Positions 7,824-16,506 of a DNA stretch of 64,000 bases are shown piece by piece. The DNA lies in contig NZ_CP121662.1 in the NCBI RefSeq assembly GCF_029714285.1, positions 1,984,001-2,048,000 on the forward strand. The letters run 5' to 3'. The notes beneath the pieces were generated by a model, which was not told the origin of the DNA, did not search any database, and worked only from the letters and a program-made list of their open reading frames with translations. Origin of the DNA: Rhizobium sp. CB3090. GTDB lineage: Bacteria > Pseudomonadota > Alphaproteobacteria > Rhizobiales > Rhizobiaceae. A program made the translations under genes and the position numbers. Each line of letters opens with the position of its first letter. The stretch's first letter is position 1.

Positions 7824-8972
7824 TTAGAAGCAGTCGCGGAACAGCGCCTTGGTGTTTTCCAGCGTCATCGCCACAGGATTGCCGCCGGCACTCGGATCTT
7901 CGATCGCCATAGCCGAGAGCTCATCGATGCGATCGGACGCGATGCCCATGGCTGAAAGGCTTTCCGGAACGCCGAGTTCAGTGCGCAACTTCAACACATA
8001 GTCGTAGAAGCCGTCGAAACCGCCGGAGATGCCGAGATAGGCGGCAGCGCGGGCGATCTTGTCTTCGATGGCCTTGCGGTTGAAGCGCAGGACGCCCGGC
8101 ATGACGACAGCATTGGTCATGCCGTGATGCGTGTTGTAGACGGCGCCGATCGGATGCGACAGCGCGTGAATGGCGCCAAGCCCCTTCTGGAAGGCGACGG
8201 CGCCCATAGCAGCGGCGCTCATCATGTTGGCGCGCGCTTCGAGGTCGGTACCTTCCCTATAGGCGCGTGGCAGGAATTCCTTGACGAGCCGCATGCCTTC
8301 GAGCGCGATGCCGGCCGACATCGGGTGATAGAAGGGCGAGGAATAGGCTTCCAGGCAATGGGCGAAAGCATCCATGCCGGTGCCGGCAGTGATGATCTTC
8401 GGCATGCCGACCGTCAGCTCCGGATCGGCGATGACGACGCCCGGCAGGAACTTCGGATGGAAGATGATCTTCTTCACATGCGTTTCAGAATTGGTAATGA
8501 CGCTGGCACGGCCAACTTCGGAGCCGGTGCCGGCGGTCGTTGGCACGGCGACGATCGGAGCAATGCCCTCGACATTGGCGCGGGTCCACCAATCGCCGAT
8601 ATCCTCGAAATCCCAGACAGGTCGCGTTTGGCCGGCCATAAAGGCAACACACTTGCCGAGATCGAGGCCCGAGCCGCCGCCGAAGGCAACGACACCGTCA
8701 TGTCCACCATCCTTGAAGGCTTTGACTCCAGCTTCAAGGTTTTTCTCGTTCGGGTTCGGATCGACATCGGCGAAGAGAGCCCGCCCCAGACCTGCATCCT
8801 CCAGAATGTCCAGAGCCGTCTTGGTGATTGCCATCGAAGCAAGCCCTCGGTCGGTGACCAGGAGCGGCTTCTTCATGCCCAGGCTTTTGCAGGCGTCCGC
8901 CAGTTCCTTGATGCGGCCGCGGCCAAGCTTGAAGGCGTTCGGGTAGCTCCAATTGGCTGAGATATTGCTCAT
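7824..8972 (-). CDS. iron-containing alcohol dehydrogenase
   Basis: A 382-residue group III (FucO/EutG-type) alcohol dehydrogenase that interconverts an alcohol and an aldehyde with NAD(P). It shows the dinucleotide motif GGGSGLDLGK at 98-107, PTTAGTGSEV at 144-153, and the metal ligands Asp201 and His205 in GTGMDAFAHCLEAY, His269 in AIHALSHPIG and His283 in NTHHG. Its start overlaps the stop of the aldehyde dehydrogenase gene by four bases (ATGA), so the two enzymes are made together and probably catalyse consecutive oxidations. Last gene of the minus-strand catabolic cluster. Confidence 0.92.
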   Translation of the reverse strand: MSNISANWSYPNAFKLGRGRIKELADACKSLGMKKPLLVTDRGLASMAITKTALDILEDAGLGRALFADVDPNPNEKNLEAGVKAFKDGGHDGVVAFGGGSGLDLGKCVAFMAGQTRPVWDFEDIGDWWTRANVEGIAPIVAVPTTAGTGSEVGRASVITNSETHVKKIIFHPKFLPGVVIADPELTVGMPKIITAGTGMDAFAHCLEAYSSPFYHPMSAGIALEGMRLVKEFLPRAYREGTDLEARANMMSAAAMGAVAFQKGLGAIHALSHPIGAVYNTHHGMTNAVVMPGVLRFNRKAIEDKIARAAAYLGISGGFDGFYDYVLKLRTELGVPESLSAMGIASDRIDELSAMAIEDPSAGGNPVAMTLENTKALFRDCF

Positions 8973-10354
8973 GCTGTTACCTTCTTCAAATGGTAGGATT
9001 TCGGGCGCGTCAGGTTATGAAAACCGATCACGGAGAGCGAGCCGCCACGGCCGGTTTCCTTGACACCGGTCCAGCACAATGCCGGATCGAGATAGTCGGC
9101 ACGGTTCATGAAGACCGTGCCGGTTTCGATGTCGCGGCCGAGACGCGAGGCACGCTCGACATCCTTGGTCCAGAGCGAAGCCGTCAGGCCGTAGGGGCTG
9201 TCATTCATCAATTCCAGCGCTTCGGCATCGCTCTTCACCTTCATGATGCCGACGGCCGGACCGAAGGTCTCTTCCCGCATGAAGGCCATGGAATGATCGA
9301 CATCGACGAGGATCTGCGGCGCGAGATAAGCGCCACCGTCATCGGCCGGGAAAAGCTTGGGGTCGACCAGCGCTTTGGCGCCTTTGGCGACGGCATCGGC
9401 GATCTGCTCGCGCACCACCTTGGCAAAACGCTTGTTCGCCATCGGGCCCAGCGTGGTTTCCGGATCGAGCGGATTGCCGAGCTTGTAGTTCGACACCCAC
9501 GCAACCGACTTTTCGACGAAGGCATCGTAGAGCGATTCATGCACGTAGATGCGCTCGATGCCGCAGCAGCATTGGCCGGAATTGTAAGTGGCGCCGTCCA
9601 TCAAGGTGTCGACGGCAGCGTCCAGGTCGGCATCCTCCATGACATAGCCCGGATCCTTGCCGCCAAGTTCGAGACCAAGGCTGGTGAAGGTGCCTGCGGC
9701 AGCACGCTCGATCGATCGTCCGCCTTGGACCGAGCCGGTGAAGTTGACGAAGTTGAAGCTGCCGGCGGCGATCAGAGCCGACGTCGTCTCATGGTCGAGA
9801 TAGACGTTCTGGAAGACATCGGCCGGAACACCGGCCTCGACGAAAGCCTGAACCAGTCGCTCACCAACCAGAAGCGTCTGGCTGGCATGCTTCAGAATAA
9901 CGGTATTGCCGGCCATCAGCGCCGGGGCGACCGTGTTGATTGCCGTCATATAAGGATAGTTCCAGGGCGCGATGACGAAGACGACGCCATGCGGCTCGCG
10001 CTCGATACGACGCGAGAAATTCGCGCTGTCTTCCACCACCATCGGCGACAGCGCATCCGCTGCGATCGAGGCCACATAATTTGAGCGCTCGTTGAAGCCG
10101 CGATATTCGCCGCCATATTTGATCGGTCGGCCCATCTGCCACGCGAGTTCCGGCACGACGACATCGGCCATTTCATTGAGGCGCGCAACCCCCTTCAGCA
10201 CCAGTTGAACGCGGACTTCCAGCGGGCGACGCGCCCACTCCTTCTGCGCATTGCGGGCGCGGGTCACCACTTCCTTGGCCGCCTCCAGCGATAGCGCCGG
10301 ACGCTCAGCATAAACCTCCCCATTTACCGGGGATACGCATGTGATCATGGTCAT
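8969..10354 (-). CDS. NAD(P)-dependent aldehyde dehydrogenase
   Basis: A 461-residue ALDH-superfamily enzyme, close in length to the succinate-semialdehyde/gamma-glutamyl-aldehyde group. Features: PWNYPY near 130, FTGS at 205-208, the general-base Glu229 in LELGGKDPGYV, and the nucleophile Cys263 within GQCCCGIER (three Cys in a row). The start ATG has GGAG about 10 bases upstream. It is translationally coupled to the Fe-alcohol dehydrogenase downstream and follows the HTH/PIN pair. With the ligase and permease further upstream, it is probably the aldehyde-oxidising step of an amine or amino-alcohol pathway. Confidence 0.92.
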   Translation of the reverse strand: MTMITCVSPVNGEVYAERPALSLEAAKEVVTRARNAQKEWARRPLEVRVQLVLKGVARLNEMADVVVPELAWQMGRPIKYGGEYRGFNERSNYVASIAADALSPMVVEDSANFSRRIEREPHGVVFVIAPWNYPYMTAINTVAPALMAGNTVILKHASQTLLVGERLVQAFVEAGVPADVFQNVYLDHETTSALIAAGSFNFVNFTGSVQGGRSIERAAAGTFTSLGLELGGKDPGYVMEDADLDAAVDTLMDGATYNSGQCCCGIERIYVHESLYDAFVEKSVAWVSNYKLGNPLDPETTLGPMANKRFAKVVREQIADAVAKGAKALVDPKLFPADDGGAYLAPQILVDVDHSMAFMREETFGPAVGIMKVKSDAEALELMNDSPYGLTASLWTKDVERASRLGRDIETGTVFMNRADYLDPALCWTGVKETGRGGSLSVIGFHNLTRPKSYHLKKVTA

Positions 10355-10374
10355 TCTTTTTTGCTCCAGTAGGC

Positions 10375-10791
10375 CTAGCAGGCAAGGGTCTTAACGTGAC
10401 CAGCGGCTCCATAGGCGAGAATAGCGCGGTCTCGGGTGATGATCGTAAGATCGTGTTCACGTGCGGTAGCGATGATAATGCGATCCATTGGATTGCTGTG
10501 CAACGGCTCAGGAAGGTAGGACGCAGCAATCATGACGGCTGGCGTAGCCGTTTGCACATGTATTCCGCTGGCCTTCACAAAATCCTCGAACCATGCCAGC
10601 GCATGCTTCGTGCTGTGTATTCTACCCCGCGATATCAACATCCCGATCTCCCACGCGGTCAATGCGGAAACGCAAAGCCGATCACTGCCGGGAGCGATTT
10701 CGTTCACGGCATCGACCACTATCTGCGATATCGGCTTCCCGTTTGCCAGCCAAATAGCGGCGCAGGTATCGAGTAGAAAACTCTCATTCAT
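10375..10791 (-). CDS. PIN-domain toxin (VapC-type ribonuclease)
   Basis: A 138-residue PIN protein. The start chosen is MNESFLLDTC, because the longer frame adds unlike residues and this ATG overlaps the end of the HTH gene by 8 bases, as usual in type II toxin-antitoxin operons. The acidic metal-binding set is present: Asp8 (LLDTCAAIW), Glu48 (TAWEIG), Asp103 (PMDRIIIATA) and Asp121 (ITRD). PIN toxins cut tRNA or rRNA when freed from the antitoxin. The subfamily with LLDTxxxxW and HxDPxDR-like residues is common in Rhizobiales. It lies only 20 bases before the aldehyde dehydrogenase gene, so read-through into that gene is plausible. Confidence 0.88.
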   Translation of the reverse strand: MNESFLLDTCAAIWLANGKPISQIVVDAVNEIAPGSDRLCVSALTAWEIGMLISRGRIHSTKHALAWFEDFVKASGIHVQTATPAVMIAASYLPEPLHSNPMDRIIIATAREHDLTIITRDRAILAYGAAGHVKTLAC

Positions 10792-11209
10792 TGTAGAGTT
10801 TATCACTCCACTCGACATCTATTGGCGCCGTGAGGTCAAGATCCGCCGCTATCGTCATTGTTCCTTTCATGCACCCGAAGATCGGATGAGCTTTCTCATC
10901 GCTAGCCGCGGGTCTGCCCGCCTCCATGTCCGGCGATGACATATGCCCATATGTGAAATCCGGCTGTTTCATTTCCTTAAATCCCTGCTGTGAAATAGTC
11001 CGATGGGCAGCGATATCCACGATACTGACACCCAGGAACTGGGCGATTAAATCTTGTTCCTCAGCGCTCATCTTGCGTTCGCCCGCAAGCATCCGGGAAG
11101 CCGCACTCTTATCGATATTCAGAAACCGGCCTAGCCCGCTTATGGTTTCGCCTCTGCTCGTCAGCTTCTGATAAAACCAATCCCTATCGATCGAACTCTT
11201 CCGCGCCAT
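10784..11209 (-). CDS. HTH antitoxin paired with the PIN toxin
   Basis: A 141-residue protein. Residues about 15-62 form an XRE-like helix-turn-helix (GETISGLGRFLNIDKSAASRMLAGERKM). A flexible middle follows, and then a C-terminal tail (HPIFGCMKGTMTI, then DVEWSDKLYNE) of the type that often wraps the toxin in rhizobial HTH-PIN pairs. It starts with AAGGGA about 7 bases upstream, and its last codons overlap the PIN gene. It probably represses its own promoter, where a 14-bp palindrome lies about 60 bases upstream of the start. Confidence 0.8.
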   Translation of the reverse strand: MARKSSIDRDWFYQKLTSRGETISGLGRFLNIDKSAASRMLAGERKMSAEEQDLIAQFLGVSIVDIAAHRTISQQGFKEMKQPDFTYGHMSSPDMEAGRPAASDEKAHPIFGCMKGTMTIAADLDLTAPIDVEWSDKLYNE

Positions 11210-11253
11210 AAAGCTATCCCTTCATGTTGGACTCAAAAAATCCCATGAAGTTG

Positions 11254-11286
11254 TGATTATGTCAACGAATTATCTCAACGTTGAGA
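11254..11286 (-). promoter_or_regulatory. promoter and candidate operator of the toxin-antitoxin pair
   Basis: Reading the minus strand there is a consensus -35 box TTGACA (11265-11260), with a weak AT-rich -10 about 17 bases on. Just upstream of the -35, and only two bases past the stop of the glutamine-synthetase-like gene, is the perfect 14-bp palindrome TCTCAACGTTGAGA (11273-11286). Its half-site CGTTGA recurs next to the -35. This is a natural place for autorepression by the HTH antitoxin, and it shows the pair has its own promoter inside the larger cluster. Confidence 0.55.
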
Positions 11287-11287
11287 A

Positions 11288-12658
11288 TTACGCTCTTTCG
11301 AATCCTCTCGCTACCTCCCAGTCGGTAATGCGGCGATCATACTCCTCCTGCTCCCATTCGGCAGCGCGGGTGTAATGATCGATGACATCGTCGCCGAAGG
11401 CGGCGCGCAGCATCTCTGAGCCGTTCAGCGCCACCGCAGCGTCTCGCAGCGTGCGCGGAATCTCGCGAACCTCGCGAGCGCCATAGGCGTCTCCGACGAA
11501 AGGCGCTTCCAGTTCAAGCTTGTTCTCGATGCCGTCGATGCCGGCGGCGATCAGCGCCGCGAAGGCGAGATAGGGATTAAGGTCAGAGCCGCCGACGCGG
11601 CATTCGATGCGGATACCCTTCGTTTCAGCGCCGCAGAGACGATAGCCCGCCGTGCGGTTGTCGGTGCTCCAGATCGCCTTGGTCGGCGCGAAGGTGCCAG
11701 CCACGAAACGCTTGTAGGAATTGATGTAGGGCGCGAGGAAATAGGTGATCTCGCTGGCATGCGTCAGAAGGCCGGCGACATAGTGCTTCATCAGCGGCGT
11801 CATGCCGTGCTCTTGTTCCTTGTCAAAGAACAGCGGCGTCTTACCGTCGGCGCTCCAAAGCGACTGGTGGATATGTGATGAGCTGCCGGCGGAATTGTAG
11901 TTCCATTTGGCCAGGAAGGTGATGGCCTTGCCCTTCGACCAGGCGATCTCTTTGCAGCCGTTTTTGATGATCGCATGGCGGTCCGCCATGGTTAGCGCAT
12001 CGGCATAACGGACGTTGATTTCCTCCTGCCCCGCCGAGGCCTCGCCTTTGGAATTCTCCACCGGAATGTCGGCGCCCTGCAGGCCCTTGCGGATCGCCCG
12101 CATCACATCCTCTTCCTTGGTGGTCTGAAAGATGTGGTAGTCTTCATTGTAGCCGCTGGCGAGATGCAGGTTGCGATAGCCGGACTCGCGGGCACTGTCG
12201 TAGCTCTGATCGAACAGGAAGAATTCCAGTTCGGAAGCCATGAAGGCCTTCATGCCCATCGCTTCAAGCCGCCTGATCTGCTTCTTGAGGATGGCGCGCG
12301 GCGAATGCGCCACCTCTTCATGGGTGTGATGGTCGAGCACATCGCAAAGCACCAGAGCCGTGCCCTCGAGCCAGGGAATACGGCGAAGCGTGGCGAGATC
12401 GGGCTTCATCGTATAGTCGCCATAGCCCTTCTCCCAGCTCGTCGACTTGTAGCCCGAGACGGTCTCCATCTCGAGGTCGGTCGCTTGGAGGTAGTTGCAG
12501 CTATGCGTTTCTTTCCAGGCGCTCTCTATGAAGAATTCCGCCTGGAAACGCTTGCCCATCAATCGGCCCTGCATGTCCACCTGGCATGCCAGAACCGTAT
12601 CAATGCGCCCTTCGGCCACATCTCGTCTGAGGTCGTCGAACGTATAGCTAGTGCTCAT
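11288..12658 (-). CDS. glutamine synthetase-like gamma-glutamyl-amine ligase
   Basis: A 456-residue member of the GS family outside the nitrogen-assimilation GlnA group, close in type to gamma-glutamylputrescine synthetase (PuuA) and gamma-glutamyl ethanolamide or isopropylamide synthetases. These join glutamate to an amine with ATP. Visible motifs: ENSKGEASAGQEEIN (metal/glutamate site), SSSHIHQSLW (ATP site), AGTFAPTKAIWSTDNRTAGYR and the RIECRVGGSDLNPYLAFAALI segment. The start MSTSYTFDD has AGGCGGA about 8 bases upstream. Neighbours (APC permease, aldehyde and alcohol dehydrogenases, amidohydrolase) support amine catabolism. Which amine is used is not visible. Confidence 0.88.
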   Translation of the reverse strand: MSTSYTFDDLRRDVAEGRIDTVLACQVDMQGRLMGKRFQAEFFIESAWKETHSCNYLQATDLEMETVSGYKSTSWEKGYGDYTMKPDLATLRRIPWLEGTALVLCDVLDHHTHEEVAHSPRAILKKQIRRLEAMGMKAFMASELEFFLFDQSYDSARESGYRNLHLASGYNEDYHIFQTTKEEDVMRAIRKGLQGADIPVENSKGEASAGQEEINVRYADALTMADRHAIIKNGCKEIAWSKGKAITFLAKWNYNSAGSSSHIHQSLWSADGKTPLFFDKEQEHGMTPLMKHYVAGLLTHASEITYFLAPYINSYKRFVAGTFAPTKAIWSTDNRTAGYRLCGAETKGIRIECRVGGSDLNPYLAFAALIAAGIDGIENKLELEAPFVGDAYGAREVREIPRTLRDAAVALNGSEMLRAAFGDDVIDHYTRAAEWEQEEYDRRITDWEVARGFERA

Positions 12659-12802
12659 GATTTGGTCCGCCTGAACAAAGAATTGAAACATCGGCCTAAC
12701 GAACAATGCCGCACGGCGGATAGCCGCGCTTCGCAGCCTTGTCGTTGCCGGTGAAGGGGCCGCAGGTCTGCGACCCCATAGGTTGGAGAGATTTGCTGAT
12801 GC

Positions 12803-14374
12803 CTACTTCTCGCCGACAGCCGCTTCTGCCGCTGCGATTTCGGCCTTGCGCTTAGCGATGGCATCGCCGATCGGTGGCCCCTTGAAGCGGCGCTGCTCGA
12901 AGCCGAACCAGACGATCGCGGTCAGAACAAGGAAGCCGACGGTGATGATGCCTGCCCAATCATTCGGCGGCTGAATACCGAGAACGAAAATCACGATCAT
13001 CGAGATGATGCTCAGCACCGCAAAAAGCTTGAACATACCCTCGCCGAGGTTCCACGGACCCATCTTATCCCACTTCGACGTGCCCCAAGCGAAGAGACCG
13101 AGTGTGATCGGGATCGCGAAGGAGAAGAAGAGGAAGATGACGGTGCACGATACGACGATGGTGTAAACAGGTGTATCGCCGATCGATACCAGCGACGATC
13201 CCCAGACGAACAGCACCGAGAGGATCGAACCGGTCCAGATCGCGGAAACCGGCGTGCGGTGTTTCGGGCTGACTCTGGAGAGAGCCTTCGATGCCGGCAG
13301 ACCGCCGTCACGTGAGAACGCAAAGATCATGCGCGAGACTGAGGTGACCGTTGCAAGGCCGCACAGCCATTGGCTGATGAAGATCAGGAAATACAGGATA
13401 TCTTTGACGACGGGGTTCACTTGAGCATCCATCGCCCAGAAGAACACGTTCCAGCCTTGCTTTGCGGCGTCGTCCATATTCGGGAGCATCAGAACGAACG
13501 CACATAGCATGATATAGCCGAACAGTGCCGACCAAAGCACGGAGGCTACCATACCGCGCGGAACGGAGTGCGCGGCCTTGACCGTTTCTTCCGAGGTATG
13601 CGCCGAGGCGTCATAACCTGTGATCGTGTAGATCGGCAGCAGAAGACCAAGCGCAAAGACCCAGAAGGTGGAAACCTGCGGCCAGACCGGCGCACCGGTT
13701 GCCGACCCGTCGGCAGCAATCGTCGCCACGCCCGAATAATTCGTGAAGGTGAACAGCCGCGCGAAATCATAGGACGGTGCGGCGATCAGGCATACGACAG
13801 CCAGTGCGATCGAGGTTGCGAAGATCAGATAACCCGAGAAGTCGGTCAGCTTCGCCGTCAGCCCGATACCCATATGGTTCACCAGCGCCTGAAGGCCGGT
13901 GATGACCACAAGGAAAACGATACGGATCAATGTCGTATCGGCCATGCCGAAGTAGCCGCCGAAAGCGCCGATGAAGAAATAATAGGTACCGACATTGATC
14001 GCGCCGAGAACGGTAACAAGGCCGAGCAAGTTGAACCATGCCGTCAGCCAACCCGTGAAGCGGTTACCGAGGATCGATCCCCAATGATAGAGCCCGCCCG
14101 CGGTCGGATAGGCCGAGCTGATCTGCGCCATTGCCACGGCAAAGACCAGGGAGATGAAGCATCCGACCGGCCAGCCGATGCCGATTGCGGCACCGCCTGC
14201 GCCCGAAGTTGCCTGAGCGAGCGAATTGATGCCGCCAGAAAGAATACAAATGATGGAAAACGATACGGCAAAATTCGAGAACGAGCTCATGCGCCGTTCC
14301 AACTCCTGAGCATAGCCCATGGAGTGCAGAATATGCACGTCCTGCTTCTTGTCCAACTCTGTGTAATTAGACAT
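12803..14374 (-). CDS. APC-superfamily amino acid/amine permease
   Basis: A 523-residue inner-membrane transporter with about 12 hydrophobic segments. It opens with LERRMSSFSNFAVSFSIICILSGGINSLAQA and AYPTAGGLYHWGSILG, typical of the GABA/choline/amino acid permease branch of the APC family. AGGGGGA lies just upstream of the ATG. It sits between the ligase and the amidohydrolase on the same strand, with 144- and 126-base gaps. It probably imports the amine or amino alcohol that the ligase glutamylates. Confidence 0.9.
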   Translation of the reverse strand: MSNYTELDKKQDVHILHSMGYAQELERRMSSFSNFAVSFSIICILSGGINSLAQATSGAGGAAIGIGWPVGCFISLVFAVAMAQISSAYPTAGGLYHWGSILGNRFTGWLTAWFNLLGLVTVLGAINVGTYYFFIGAFGGYFGMADTTLIRIVFLVVITGLQALVNHMGIGLTAKLTDFSGYLIFATSIALAVVCLIAAPSYDFARLFTFTNYSGVATIAADGSATGAPVWPQVSTFWVFALGLLLPIYTITGYDASAHTSEETVKAAHSVPRGMVASVLWSALFGYIMLCAFVLMLPNMDDAAKQGWNVFFWAMDAQVNPVVKDILYFLIFISQWLCGLATVTSVSRMIFAFSRDGGLPASKALSRVSPKHRTPVSAIWTGSILSVLFVWGSSLVSIGDTPVYTIVVSCTVIFLFFSFAIPITLGLFAWGTSKWDKMGPWNLGEGMFKLFAVLSIISMIVIFVLGIQPPNDWAGIITVGFLVLTAIVWFGFEQRRFKGPPIGDAIAKRKAEIAAAEAAVGEK

Positions 14375-14500
14375 GTCATTCCCCCTAAAACCCGATCGCC
14401 CACGGAATTGCGGGCCACCATTGTGCCACTTGCGCCGCTGGCTTTTGCCATACGGCCCGATTGCAGTTGAACTGCTCCCCGGGGTCTTTTCTTTTTATGC

Positions 14501-15268
14501 TTAGGCTTCCAGACCGCTCTGAATAAGCCCTGTCAGATAGTCGGCCACGACCCTTTGGCCGACGTCATCTGCGATGAGGTCATTGCGGACCTCGATCATA
14601 ACGTTATGCAAACCGTTGGCGAGCCCATGCAGTTTGAGCGTATGGGTCACGCCGTCTTCTGGTCCGTAAGGCTGGTTGCGTTCTGTACGATAGAGCGGCG
14701 CCTCGGCCGCCGCATCAAGCATGCGATCAGCCAGCCAGCGGTCCTCATCATGCAGAATGCCGAGCTCCACTGCCCGCTGCTTGCCATTGTACACAGGCGT
14801 GAAACTGTGAACCGTGACGATCACGGTTTCTTGCTCCCTCGCCGCCCGCTCGTTCAGAAGAGCCCGAATGCGGTCATGGAACGGTACATAAAGAGCATCG
14901 GTGCGGGCCTGCCGGTCAGCGGCTTGCAGGTGCTGGTTGCCGGGAATCGTATAGATTTCGCTGATTTCCGGCATGGCACCCGCGCTTTCCGGCGGGCGAT
15001 TGCAATCGTAGACCAACCGCGAAAAGCGTTGGTGAACCAGCGTCGCGTCGAGGTTGCCAGACATCTTCCTGGCGACAGCCAATGCACCTGGGTCCCAGGC
15101 GATATGGCTCGAAAGCGCTTCGATCGAAAGGCCTAGATCGCCGAAATAGGCAGGCAACGTGCGCGAAGCATGTTCGCAGATGATCAAGACTGGGCTTTTT
15201 CCATCCGGCCGTTCGACCGCGACGCAATCGCCATCAGCTTTTGTCAGAATGCCCTGCCCGGCAAGCAT
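14501..15268 (-). CDS. N-formylglutamate amidohydrolase-family protein
   Basis: About 255 residues of the FGase family: ICEHASRTLP (zinc-site His), HIAWDPGALAVARKMS, HQRFSRLVYDCNRPP, VTVHSFTPVYNGKQR and MIEVRNDLI. Classical members release formate from N-formyl-glutamate in histidine breakdown. No hut genes are near, so here it more likely hydrolyses another N-acyl- or gamma-glutamyl compound made by the neighbouring ligase route. ATG at 15268 is used; a TTG one codon earlier is also in frame. It is the first gene of the minus-strand cluster and is divergent from the RpiR gene. Confidence 0.87.
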   Translation of the reverse strand: MLAGQGILTKADGDCVAVERPDGKSPVLIICEHASRTLPAYFGDLGLSIEALSSHIAWDPGALAVARKMSGNLDATLVHQRFSRLVYDCNRPPESAGAMPEISEIYTIPGNQHLQAADRQARTDALYVPFHDRIRALLNERAAREQETVIVTVHSFTPVYNGKQRAVELGILHDEDRWLADRMLDAAAEAPLYRTERNQPYGPEDGVTHTLKLHGLANGLHNVMIEVRNDLIADDVGQRVVADYLTGLIQSGLEA

Positions 15269-15364
15269 CAAAGGCGCCCCATCCCTCTTAATAAAATCTT
15301 TATAAGAAAAGAATTCTTCAGGTTTCGGCGACTGTCAACCGGAAACTGAAAATATTTCTTCATT

Positions 15365-15400
15365 TGTGACATTGACTCGAAATGTGACAGCGTAGTTATA
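15365..15400 (+). promoter_or_regulatory. promoter of the RpiR gene with direct repeats
   Basis: TTGACT (15372-15377), a 17-base spacer and GTTATA (15395-15400) make a good sigma-70 promoter for the regulator. Two TGTGACA direct repeats (15365-15371 and 15383-15389) bracket the -35, 18 bases (about two turns) apart. A GAAA-ATA-TTTC element lies just upstream near 15346. The 180-base divergent gap is thus a likely control point for both directions. Confidence 0.5.
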
Positions 15401-15448
15401 TTCATTTCAGGAGCTTGGCATCAGACCGGCCCGGGGAGCAAAAATCGA

Positions 15449-16321
15449 GTGAGCAATGCGTCGAAAACAGTTTCGGACGTAATCAATGCCCAATTTGACG
15501 CGCTGACGCGCGCCGAAAAGCAGCTCGCCAAGAGCCTGCTCGACAACTACCCCGTTTCGGGGCTGGGCAGCATTACGACGGTTGCCGAAAATGCGCGAGT
15601 ATCCACGCCGACCGTGGCGCGCATGGTGCAGAAGCTCGGTTTCAAGGGCTATCCGGACTTTCAGTCGCGCCTCCATCAGGAGGTCGAGGCAACCATCTCA
15701 AATCCGCTTACGAAGCATGACCGCTGGGCATCCAATGCTCCCGGTACACATATTCTCAATCGCTTTGCAGACGCCATCATGGGCAATCTCCGCCAGACGC
15801 TGGCGGACATCGATGCGGTAACCTTCGACAACGTCGCTGCGCTGCTGTCGGAGCACAAGCGCGGGCTTTATTTCGTCGGTGGACGCATCACCGGCGCGCT
15901 TGCCGAATATTTCTTCACTCACATGCAGGTCATCCGCCCGAACACGACCTTGCTGTCCTCCAATTCCAGTTCCTGGCCGCAATATGTTTTGAACATGAAT
16001 CCCGGCGACCTGCTCGTGATCTTCGATATCAGACGCTATGAGCAGGAAATGGTCAGCCTCGCCGCCGCCGCTCGCCGCCGCGGGGCCGAAATCATCGTCT
16101 TCACTGATCAATGGGCGACCCCTGCCGTTAAATATGCAAAGCACACCTTCCGCGTGCAAATCGAGGCGCCGTCGGCGTGGGATTCCTCCGTCGTTACCCT
16201 CTTCATAATCGAGGCCCTGATCGAAGCCGTGCAAAGCTCGACCTGGGACGAGACGAGTGAACGCCTGAAAACGCTCGAAGGCCTGTTCGAACAAACAAGG
16301 CTGTTCCGCAAGCTAGGTTAG
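15449..16321 (+). CDS. MurR/RpiR-family transcriptional regulator
   Basis: A 290-residue regulator. Residues 1-80 form an RpiR-type HTH domain (NARVSTPTVARMVQKLGFKGYPDF), and residues about 125-265 form a SIS sugar-isomerase-like ligand domain (FVGGRITGALAEYF, then DLLVIFDIRRYEQEM). A GTG start at 15449 with GGGGAG upstream is used. SIS domains usually bind sugar phosphates, but members of this branch next to amine and amino-acid genes sense other ligands. Divergent from the amidohydrolase-permease-ligase-dehydrogenase cluster, which it probably controls. It also precedes the ABC importer on its own strand. Confidence 0.9.
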   Translation: MSNASKTVSDVINAQFDALTRAEKQLAKSLLDNYPVSGLGSITTVAENARVSTPTVARMVQKLGFKGYPDFQSRLHQEVEATISNPLTKHDRWASNAPGTHILNRFADAIMGNLRQTLADIDAVTFDNVAALLSEHKRGLYFVGGRITGALAEYFFTHMQVIRPNTTLLSSNSSSWPQYVLNMNPGDLLVIFDIRRYEQEMVSLAAAARRRGAEIIVFTDQWATPAVKYAKHTFRVQIEAPSAWDSSVVTLFIIEALIEAVQSSTWDETSERLKTLEGLFEQTRLFRKLG

Positions 16322-16506
16322 GAGGGAAGGAGAGTAAAAAACAACCTGAGGATCAGTCGGCAAGATGGAGCCTGTCATCATCGGCGAATAAACGCAAATT
16401 TCCGATGTTTTCAGGAGACGCAACCCGCGGGAACCCGTCACACAACCTTCATGCAACGTCATTAACAGCAACGCCAGACACTGAAAACCCAAAAGGAGGA
16501 ATACCA

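Noticed and set aside
14501..15268. Calling the amidohydrolase hutG in a histidine pathway
   Set aside because: No hutH, hutU, hutI or hutF gene is nearby. The neighbours are a gamma-glutamyl ligase, permease and dehydrogenases.
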